Source of the DNA: Planctomycetota bacterium
GTDB taxonomy: Bacteria; Planctomycetota; UBA1135; UBA2386
Length of the DNA stretch: 8,234 bases
Reading direction: 5' to 3'
Assembly: GCA_020425885.1 (NCBI GenBank)
Contig: JAGQRA010000816.1
Span: forward strand, 1 to 8,234
The first letter of the stretch is position 1. Each line of letters opens with the position of its first letter. Made by a program: the position numbers and the translations under genes. This document shows positions 1-6,295 of the stretch, piece after piece. A model generated the notes under the pieces. That model had not been told where the DNA came from. It worked only from the letters and a program-made list of their open reading frames with translations, and made no database searches.

Positions 1-940
1 CCGGCTCGACCGGTTCGACGCCGACGCCGACGGCCGTCGCCACGAGGACGGGCAGCACCGTCGCGACGACGAGGCAGCGGCGCGGCCGGGCTTCGCCGGG
101 CCAGGCCAGCGCCGACGCCAGCGCGGCGACGACGAGCGGCAGCGAGGCCGTGACCGCGAAGTCGAGCGGCAGCGCCAACGCGACCGGGTCGCCGCCGTAG
201 CCCGGCTGTGACCGGGCGGCGAGCAGCGCGCCGAGCGTCGCGGCCAGCACGAGCGCCGCGCCGATCGAGAACGCGAGGCGGCGGCGACGACCGGCTCCCG
301 CGAGGCCATCGAGACGCCAGCATGCCACCAGCACGTAGCCCAGGAGCCAGCCATGGAGGTGGCACGTTCCGGCGGCCACCACGCCGAGCATGGCCAGCAG
401 CCACGGCAGCAGCCGGCGGCGGCCGGAGCCGATCCAGGCCAGGCCGAACGCACCCAGACCGAACGTCAATGCCGGCCCCGCTCCGGTTGCGCTCTGGCTC
501 TGCTCGACGTGCCACGGATGGATCGCCAGCAAACCGGCGGCGAGCAGCGCGGCCCCGCGGCCGACGAAGGCGGCCCCGACCAGCGCCAGCAGCGGCACGG
601 CGACGAGACCCGCGAACGCGAACGGCAGCCGCAGCCAGCCTTCGCCATGGACCGGCAGCAGGTCGTGGTCGAACAGCAGGCGCAGCACCCGATCGGCGAG
701 GCCGAAGCCGTGCGGTGCGACCGTCGTCGCGCGCTGCCAGACCTGAGCCTCGGCCGCCGACACCGACCAGACCTCGAGCTGCCACAGGCGCAGCCCGGCA
801 GCGACCAACGTGATCAGCAGCAGGATGACGAGCTGCGACGATGACCAGGCCTCCTCGCCCCGAGCGGTCGCGACACGCTCGCGCCTCGCCACATTGGCCG
901 AGACGAAGGACACGCTGGAGTCGGAGGCAGAATGGCTCAT
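1..940 (-). CDS. PMT/ArnT-like GT-C membrane glycosyltransferase, N-terminal part (runs off the left edge)
   Basis: Reading the minus strand from the ATG at 940-938 gives 313 codons with no stop before the window edge, so the C-terminus is missing. The product begins with a hydrophilic, cytosolic-looking stretch (about residues 1-34). TM1 follows (about 36-52), then a short outer loop WSVSAAEAQVW (58-68), then many hydrophobic helices separated by Arg-rich loops. The arrangement of TM1, acidic loop, helices and AIHPWHVEQSQSA (139-151) matches the N-terminal half of PMT_2/ArnT-type transferases (established family pattern: a D/E motif in the first outer loop, then a P..v..sq segment). Such enzymes transfer a sugar from a polyprenyl-phosphate donor on the outer face of the cytoplasmic membrane. 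The usual Asp-Glu pair is only Ala-Glu here (Glu64). An in-frame ATG at 1000-998 would add 20 residues, but their codon use is poor, so the ATG at 940 is preferred. No clear Shine-Dalgarno is visible. Family call fairly secure; substrate unknown. Confidence 0.8.
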   Translation of the reverse strand, partial: MSHSASDSSVSFVSANVARRERVATARGEEAWSSSQLVILLLITLVAAGLRLWQLEVWSVSAAEAQVWQRATTVAPHGFGLADRVLRLLFDHDLLPVHGEGWLRLPFAFAGLVAVPLLALVGAAFVGRGAALLAAGLLAIHPWHVEQSQSATGAGPALTFGLGAFGLAWIGSGRRRLLPWLLAMLGVVAAGTCHLHGWLLGYVLVACWRLDGLAGAGRRRRLAFSIGAALVLAATLGALLAARSQPGYGGDPVALALPLDFAVTASLPLVVAALASALAWPGEARPRRCLVVATVLPVLVATAVGVGVEPVEP

Positions 941-1009
941 GCGACGAGGGCGCGGGCAACATAGCGGACCGGGCTTGTTGCGACACGACCCGTCCTGCAT
1001 CGTTCTGGC
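941..1009. promoter_or_regulatory. Divergent intergenic region, likely back-to-back promoters
   Basis: These 69 bp separate the start codons of two divergently read membrane-protein genes, so the promoters of both should lie here or just inside the coding ends. On the minus strand TATGTT (complement of 958-963) is a fair -10-like hexamer about 18-23 bases upstream of the ATG. On the plus strand TTGTTG (975-980) could act as a -35, with only a poor -10-like CATCGT at 998-1003. Neither start has a recognisable Shine-Dalgarno, so short-leader or leaderless initiation is possible. The promoter assignment is inference from layout; the hexamer matches are weak. Confidence 0.35.
957..980. repeat. 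Imperfect inverted repeat centred in the divergent promoter region
   Basis: CAACA-t-AGC (957-965) is mirrored by GCTTGTTG (973-980), giving eight complementary base pairs with a single bulged T and a 7-base centre. It lies almost at the midpoint between the two divergent start codons and overlaps the candidate minus-strand -10 and plus-strand -35 elements. A shared operator is plausible, but a dyad this short can arise by chance in GC-rich DNA. Confidence 0.35.
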
Positions 1010-3655
1010 GTGGCCCCGAGCGCGCAGTCGCCTTCGCGAAGACAACGCTGGCAGGCGATCCTGCTCGCGTTGCTGTGCTCGCTCGGGTTCCTGCGTGAAT
1101 CGCTGCTGCCCGACCGCGCCCTCGTGCCCTACCCGCCCGAGCTGTTCGACGTCGTGCGCGCCGAGGCCATCGCCAAGGGCACGTTCGATGCCGCGGATGC
1201 CCATCGCGGCAACACCGGCGGCGGTGACAAGTACCTGCAGTCGCTGTGCTGGGATCGCATCATGCAGGATCGGCTGCGGGCCGGGGAGCTGCCGCTGTGG
1301 ACCCGCGACATCGTCTCGGGTGCACCGTTCGTACCGCAGATGGCGCAGGTCTACGAGCCGATCAACCTACTGCTGTTGCTGCTGCCGGGCGTCGGCTGGT
1401 ACGGCTGGTGGTTCCTGATCCACCAGGTCCTGTTCGGCTTCTTGTGCTACCTGTTCTTGCGCCGGCTCGATTGCGGCCACGGCGGCGCGCTGCTCGGCGT
1501 CGTCGCCGCGGTGCTCGGGCTGTGGACGCAGTGCAAGATCCACCACAACGTGATCCTGACCGCCGCCCTGCCGCTGTGGCCGATGTTGTCGGGCGTGTTC
1601 GACCTGGTGCGCGCCGAACTCACGCCGCGGCGGCGTTGGCGGACGATCGCCGGGCTCTCACTCTGGAGCGGGATCTCGTGGCTGTCCGGGTTCGCGGTCG
1701 TCAGCCTGCAGGTCACGTATCTGACCGTGGCCTTCGCCGGCGTGCTGACCTGGCAGCGCCCACGCGGGCAACGGCTGCGACCGTTGGTCGGCGTCGGCAT
1801 CGGCCTCTTGCTCGGCGGCCTGCTGTCGTTCGCGCACATGATCCCGGTGCTGCAGGCGTCGATGGTCTCGGCCCGCGATTCGAGCTGGAACCCGACCTTT
1901 CTCGCCGCCCACGGGCTCGAATGGGACCACGCGTTGTCGCTGCTGTGGCCCGACCTGCTGAGCTGGCCGGCCGACGTCTTCTATCCCGATCCACAAAACG
2001 CTCTGGCCGATGCCACTCGCATGCCGTGGACCCAGCTGCTGCTGCTGTCCGAGCCGTTGAGCCCGGTGACCGGCAACCCGTTCCAATCCTGGGTCGAGAC
2101 CTCGTACGCGGTCGGCACCGCGCCGCTGGCCTGCGCCGTGCTGGCTTTGTTCGATCGTGCGCGCCGCACACAGTGCTGGTTCTTCGCCGCCGCCGGCCTG
2201 CTGGCATTCGGCTTCGCCACGGCCGACGAACCGTGGTTGTCGCTGGCCCGCTTCGTCCCCGGCATCGGCTCGGCCGATCTGCGTCGACTGCTGTTCACGA
2301 CGGCGATGGCGCTGGTCGTGCTGTCGGCCCTCGGCGCCGATCGCCTGCTCGCCGCCGGCCGCCGCTGCATCGTGATCACCGTGCTCGGTCTCATCGCGGC
2401 CGCTTCGATCGCCGCGTTGTGCTGGCTCCTCGTCCATCGCACCGACGAGGACTTCACGCGCGGCATCGCCGAGCTGTTCGCGGCCGACGCCGATCACCAC
2501 CTGGTGCAGCAGGCACAGGGCAACGTCGAGCTGATCGTCGCCCAGATGAAGTCGGCGCAGGCCGCCGGCGAACTGGCGGTGAACTGGAACGCCCTGTTCG
2601 TCACCGGTCTGCGCGGCCTGCTCGTGACCGGCGCTCTGATCGCCGCCCTGTTCGTGCTGCGCGCCCGCTGGCGCACCGCCGCCATCGTGACCATCACCGC
2701 GGTCGACCTGTTGCTGACCGGCCTCGGACCGATGCAGACCGTACCCGCCGAACGCGTCACGACTGCACCGGCCGTCGTCACCCCGATGTTCGCGGCCGCG
2801 GCCCCGAACGGCGTGCGCCCCCGCCTCGGCCGGCTCGCCGCACCGACCGAGAGTCGCATCGCCTCGTGGTATCCCGGCAACCTGCCGGGCTGCCACGGCC
2901 TCGAGGATGCGACCGGCTACAATCCGCTGCCGGCCGCCCGCTTCGAGGAATTCTTCGAGGCCATCGAGCCGAACCGACGCCGTCAGGACGAGGCCTCGAT
3001 GGGACGCAAGGTCAACGTCGCCTTCGGCGGCGCCGGCGTCGGCGCGTTCCACGACCCGGCCTCGTTGAACCACCCGCTGTGTGACCTGTTCGGCATCCGC
3101 TTCATCCTGACGCGCGAACAGGCGCCGGCCGGCACCGTGCTGCTCGACCGGACGCCGCCGTCGACCGGCGACTACCGCCTGTTCGAACGCCTCACCGTGC
3201 TGCCGCGCGCGACCTTCGTGCGCGAGGTCGACGTCGTCACCGACCGCCAGCAACGGCTGCGGCTGCTCGGCGATCGTGAGCGCGACGTCGCGCGCCGCAT
3301 CGTGCTCGAGGACGCCGGGGCGATCGTGCCGGCAGCGCTGGTCAGCGCCCACGCCGACGTGCAGATCGTCGAGCATCGCGACGAGCGCGTCGTCATCGCG
3401 GTCGCGGCCGACGCCGACGGCTACCTCCGTCTCGCCGATCCGTACGACGCCGGCTGGACCGCCACCGTCGACGGCATCGATGCGCCGGTGCTGCCGGCCG
3501 ATCACTACCTGCGCGCGGTCTACGTCGGCCCGGGGCGACACGAGGTAGTCTTCCGCTATGACTCCCTCCGCGTCAGGTGGCCGCGTTACGTGAGCCTCGC
3601 CGCCCTGCTCGCCGTACTGCTGCTCGCCTCCGGCTGGCTCGGGAGGCGACGCTGA
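1010..3655 (+). CDS. YfhO-like polytopic membrane protein, GT-C superfamily (first of a tandem pair)
   Basis: GTG start; an in-frame TAG at 962-964 limits upstream extension. The 881-aa product has TM1 (about 14-33) and a long outer loop carrying GELPLW (92-97), SGAP (103-106) and YEPIN (115-119). A multi-helix membrane core follows, with helices at about 128-150, 159-172, 241-285, 366-382, 400-412, 430-446, 461-484, 534-550 and 555-570. Within the core SWVETSYAVG (360-369) fits the family's conserved E...G loop. The large outer domain holds ATGYNPL (644-650), HPLCDLFGIRFIL (688-700), LPRA (731-734) and GWTATVDG (815-822). A last TM helix (859-877) ends in Arg residues. This order and length match YfhO-type proteins (the B. 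subtilis member is about 860 aa), which have been implicated in transferring a lipid-linked sugar to lipoteichoic acid outside the cell. The substrate here is unknown. The region 485-530 between helices is soluble and helical-looking. It shares its plan with the next gene, suggesting tandem duplication, and its stop overlaps that gene's start. Confidence 0.87.
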   Translation: MAPSAQSPSRRQRWQAILLALLCSLGFLRESLLPDRALVPYPPELFDVVRAEAIAKGTFDAADAHRGNTGGGDKYLQSLCWDRIMQDRLRAGELPLWTRDIVSGAPFVPQMAQVYEPINLLLLLLPGVGWYGWWFLIHQVLFGFLCYLFLRRLDCGHGGALLGVVAAVLGLWTQCKIHHNVILTAALPLWPMLSGVFDLVRAELTPRRRWRTIAGLSLWSGISWLSGFAVVSLQVTYLTVAFAGVLTWQRPRGQRLRPLVGVGIGLLLGGLLSFAHMIPVLQASMVSARDSSWNPTFLAAHGLEWDHALSLLWPDLLSWPADVFYPDPQNALADATRMPWTQLLLLSEPLSPVTGNPFQSWVETSYAVGTAPLACAVLALFDRARRTQCWFFAAAGLLAFGFATADEPWLSLARFVPGIGSADLRRLLFTTAMALVVLSALGADRLLAAGRRCIVITVLGLIAAASIAALCWLLVHRTDEDFTRGIAELFAADADHHLVQQAQGNVELIVAQMKSAQAAGELAVNWNALFVTGLRGLLVTGALIAALFVLRARWRTAAIVTITAVDLLLTGLGPMQTVPAERVTTAPAVVTPMFAAAAPNGVRPRLGRLAAPTESRIASWYPGNLPGCHGLEDATGYNPLPAARFEEFFEAIEPNRRRQDEASMGRKVNVAFGGAGVGAFHDPASLNHPLCDLFGIRFILTREQAPAGTVLLDRTPPSTGDYRLFERLTVLPRATFVREVDVVTDRQQRLRLLGDRERDVARRIVLEDAGAIVPAALVSAHADVQIVEHRDERVVIAVAADADGYLRLADPYDAGWTATVDGIDAPVLPADHYLRAVYVGPGRHEVVFRYDSLRVRWPRYVSLAALLAVLLLASGWLGRRR
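3641..3646 (+). promoter_or_regulatory. Shine-Dalgarno sequence for a CTG start
   Basis: GGGAGG lies inside the last codons of the upstream YfhO-like gene, 5 bases before CTG (3652-3654). That CTG overlaps the upstream stop as CTGA, the arrangement usually seen as ATGA in translationally coupled pairs. This site decides the start chosen for the second YfhO-like gene. The in-frame GTG at 3577 has no comparable purine-rich site. Confidence 0.65.
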
Positions 3656-6231
3656 AGACCGCGATTCGGAACTGGCTCGCCCTGGTCACGCTGGCGCTGC
3701 TGCCGCTGGTATGGCTGTGGCCCTGCGTGCTCGGCGACAACACGTTCGTGCCGTTCGACCCCGCGGCCTTCCCGCCGGCGTCGCTGCTGCTGACGGCCGA
3801 TCAACTCGACGCGGCCAGGACGGCGGCCAACTACGACGTCACTGAGGTCTGGCCGTGGCTGCTGCCCGAGATGAAGCTGATCCAGGACGAGATCGCGGCC
3901 GGCCGCTTCCCGTCCTGGAACCCGCACGCGCGCACCGGATCGACCCTGCACGAGATCTGCGTCCACGGTCTGTTCTACCCGCCGAACTGGCTGTGGATGT
4001 TCGGCGGCGATGCCAAGACGAAGCTGATCTGGCTGACCTGGATCTCGTTCGCGCTCGCCGGCGTGTTCACGTTCGGCCTGCTGCGCAAGGTCGGCCTGTC
4101 GCCGCTCGCGGCCTGGTTCGGCGCCGCGACGTTCCAGCTGTCGGGCCCGATGCTGACCAACGCCTACTTCTGGATGCGGACCTCGGCGCTGGTGTGGCTG
4201 CCGGCCCTGCTGCTGGCACTGCTCCACTTCAGCGAGGGTGAACGCATGCGGCGCGCGCCGCTGGCCGCGGTCGCGATCTGCATCGCGATGCCGTGGTACG
4301 CCGGCTTCCCGCCGTACGCCACCGCCGGCACCCTGCTCGGGTTGCTGTTGATGGCGCGCCTCGTGCTCGAGCGCCTCGGCCGCGACGGCTCGGCGGCGGC
4401 GCGACGACTCGTGCTGCGCTTCTGCTTCGCGACCACGATCGGCGTGCTGCTGTCGATGCCGCAGGTGCTGCCATCGCTGTGGTTCTTCGGCAGCGAAGGC
4501 GCCCGCTCGGCGGCGCCATCGGCGGCGCTGGCCGCCGGCGCACAGTTCGGCCCCTACGGACTGATCGGCTACCTCGCACCGGACGCGTTCGGCCACCCAC
4601 ACGGCGTCGACGATCTGCCCGCGAACCTGAACCCGCTCTGCTACCTGTGGGGCAGCCGGACCAACGCCGCCGGCGCCGCCGTGCCGCCGAACTACAACTA
4701 CACCGAGTACTCGGTCTTCCTCGGCACCATCGGCCTGTTGCTGGCGGGCTTCGGCGCGATCCGCGGCCGCGGCCACATGCGCTGGTTCCTGCTGATGACG
4801 TTGCCGCTGCTGTTCGGACTGGCGTTGTTCGTCCCGGTGTTGAACCTCGCCTACCGCCTGCCGGTCATCTGCAACGTCGCGCCGATGCGCTGGCTGGCGC
4901 CGGCGACGCTGCTGCTCGGCTGGCTCGCGGCGATCGGGTTCGATCGGCTGCAGCTCGTCGAACGCCGCAGCCTGGTCCGCCTCGCCGCGATCACGCTCGC
5001 CCTGGCCACGATCACCGCCGTGGCCGCGACGCGCCCCGCCGCGTGGCACGCCGCCGATGCCGACTGGCCGGCGCGACCGATCGCCGAGCGCTTCGGCATC
5101 CCGCTCGCCGACGCACACGGCTACTTCCACCAGGGCGCCGCCGCCGGCATCGACCGCTTCGCCATCGCCGCCGAGCAGTTCGCGGCCGCCGGCTGGCAGG
5201 CGGCGCTGTGGCTCACCGTGTGCGGCGTGGCGCTCGGGGCCTTCGCCATGCTGCACGGCACCAAGGCCCGCCCCTGGCTGCTGGCGTCGCTGCCGCTGCT
5301 CGGCATCCTGCAGCTCGGCCTGCACGGCGCGCCGCTGCTCGCCGGCCATCGGCTGGCCCACGGCACCGACACCGCGGTCCACGCCTTCCTGCGCGAACGG
5401 GCCCAGGCCGACGCCGCCAGCGGCGGCTTCATGATCGCCCGCGGCGGTATCCGCGAGGAGATCCCGAGCCAGTTGCCGCCCGGGCAGCTGATGGTGCCGG
5501 GCATCCGCGACCTGCAGTTCTACACCCACTACGACGCCCGCTCGATCGAGCCGTTGCGCCGCGTCCTCGGCGCGGAATGGAGCGTCCGCAACGCCGGCCG
5601 CGGCTACCTGCAGGCGGTGCTGCCCGACGCCTTGCTCGAACACCCGTTGTTCGACCTGCTCGGCGTGCGCTACGTGCTGTCGACAGAACCGCTGCCGCAC
5701 GCCGGCCGCCGCGTCGGCCCGGAGCTGAAGACGGCGCGCGGTCAGTTCTTCGTCTACGAGCGACCGCACGCGATGCCGCGCGCGTTCACGGTGCCGACCC
5801 TGCGCGCCTTCGCCAGCGACGAAGAGCTGCTGACCGCGATGGCCGATCCGACGACGCGCTACGACCGCGCTGCGCTGGTCGGCCCCGAGGTCGAGCTGCC
5901 GACCCGAGCGATCGCTGGCGACGCCCCCGCCCGCACCGTCACCTTCGTCCGCGACGACCCGAGTGTCGTCGAACTCGACATCGCGGCCGGCGCGGCGCCG
6001 TATCTCGTCGTCACCGACACCTTCTTCCCGGGCTGGACTGCCAGCATCGACGGCGAGTCCGTTGCCATCGCGCGCTGCAATCACAGTTCTCGCCTGCTGC
6101 CGCTGCCCGACCGCGCCTGCCGGGTCCGTTTCCGCCATTCGCCGCCGCTGCTGTGGCCCGGCTTCGCCCTGTTCGCGGTCGCGATCCTGGCCGCGCTGTT
6201 CGGCCGCCGCATCTCAAGCACCACCGCGTAA
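3652..6231 (+). CDS. YfhO-like polytopic membrane protein, GT-C superfamily (second of a tandem pair)
   Basis: Start taken as CTG 3652, giving 859 aa beginning (M)KTAIRNWLALV, which leads directly into TM1 (about 8-26). The alternative GTG at 3577 would add 25 Arg-rich residues encoded by the overlapping end of the previous gene. The first outer loop carries DNTFVPFDPAAFPP (29-42), AGRFPSWNPHARTGS (83-97) and FYPPNW (108-113), the expected YfhO/GT-C pattern. The helical membrane core then includes NYTEYSVFLG (359-368), the family's conserved E loop. The C-terminal outer domain has HPLFDLLGVRYVL (664-676), RPHAMPRA (704-711) and GWTASIDG (794-801), followed by a final TM helix (about 832-850) and RRISSTTA. 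These motifs align one for one with the upstream protein, so the two are tandem paralogues, though clearly diverged. Predicted role: handling or transfer of polyprenyl-linked sugars on the outer face of the cytoplasmic membrane. Donor and acceptor are unknown. Expression is probably coupled to the upstream gene. Confidence 0.86.
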   Translation: MKTAIRNWLALVTLALLPLVWLWPCVLGDNTFVPFDPAAFPPASLLLTADQLDAARTAANYDVTEVWPWLLPEMKLIQDEIAAGRFPSWNPHARTGSTLHEICVHGLFYPPNWLWMFGGDAKTKLIWLTWISFALAGVFTFGLLRKVGLSPLAAWFGAATFQLSGPMLTNAYFWMRTSALVWLPALLLALLHFSEGERMRRAPLAAVAICIAMPWYAGFPPYATAGTLLGLLLMARLVLERLGRDGSAAARRLVLRFCFATTIGVLLSMPQVLPSLWFFGSEGARSAAPSAALAAGAQFGPYGLIGYLAPDAFGHPHGVDDLPANLNPLCYLWGSRTNAAGAAVPPNYNYTEYSVFLGTIGLLLAGFGAIRGRGHMRWFLLMTLPLLFGLALFVPVLNLAYRLPVICNVAPMRWLAPATLLLGWLAAIGFDRLQLVERRSLVRLAAITLALATITAVAATRPAAWHAADADWPARPIAERFGIPLADAHGYFHQGAAAGIDRFAIAAEQFAAAGWQAALWLTVCGVALGAFAMLHGTKARPWLLASLPLLGILQLGLHGAPLLAGHRLAHGTDTAVHAFLRERAQADAASGGFMIARGGIREEIPSQLPPGQLMVPGIRDLQFYTHYDARSIEPLRRVLGAEWSVRNAGRGYLQAVLPDALLEHPLFDLLGVRYVLSTEPLPHAGRRVGPELKTARGQFFVYERPHAMPRAFTVPTLRAFASDEELLTAMADPTTRYDRAALVGPEVELPTRAIAGDAPARTVTFVRDDPSVVELDIAAGAAPYLVVTDTFFPGWTASIDGESVAIARCNHSSRLLPLPDRACRVRFRHSPPLLWPGFALFAVAILAALFGRRISSTTA

Positions 6232-6295
6232 GGTGCCGAAACAACGAGGTGATCGCCTCGCAACTCGAGCGCCGTGAGTCACGGCGACCAGGCCG
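6232..6295 (+). promoter_or_regulatory. Spacer between the second YfhO-like gene and the short membrane-protein gene, with two dyads
   Basis: This 64-bp gap is the only non-coding stretch among the three plus-strand genes. It holds an imperfect palindrome, CGAGGTGATCGCCTCG (6245-6260, one mismatched pair), and a perfect one, GCCGTGA-G-TCACGGC (6271-6285). The latter can also be drawn as a 6-bp stem with an AGT loop. No T-run follows either, so they are not classical intrinsic terminators. The second ends 10 bases before the TTG start, where a hairpin or bound protein could affect translation or transcription of the next gene. Function is inference. Confidence 0.4.
6271..6285. repeat. Perfect 7-bp inverted repeat with 1-base centre
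   Basis: GCCGTGA (6271-6277) is exactly mirrored by TCACGGC (6279-6285) around a single G. It sits 10 bases before the TTG start of the following gene. It could be an operator half-site pair, or an RNA hairpin (6-bp stem, 3-base loop) close to the ribosome-binding region. Confidence 0.5.

Noticed and set aside
208..844. Plus-strand open frames in the first 850 bases
   Set aside because: They lie antisense to the PMT-like gene and are Arg/Pro/Ala-rich. The minus-strand frame has clear TM helices and family motifs.
1369..1388. CTG/TTG run resembling a trinucleotide repeat
   Set aside because: It encodes a run of leucines in a transmembrane helix, with mixed leucine codons. This is normal for membrane proteins in GC-rich genomes.
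1658..3541. 627-aa open frame antisense to the first YfhO-like gene
   Set aside because: Same low-complexity, hydrophilic composition and no recognisable motif. It is a shadow of the sense gene.
3558..3593. Small ATG frame (11 codons) inside the end of the first YfhO-like gene
   Set aside because: No ribosome-binding site, very short, and fully within a supported gene.
3586..6138. 850-aa open frame antisense to the second YfhO-like gene
   Set aside because: The translation is Arg/Gln/Glu/Ala-rich with no membrane or domain pattern, and it mirrors a well-supported gene. It is a by-product of GC-rich codon use that removes stops from the opposite strand.
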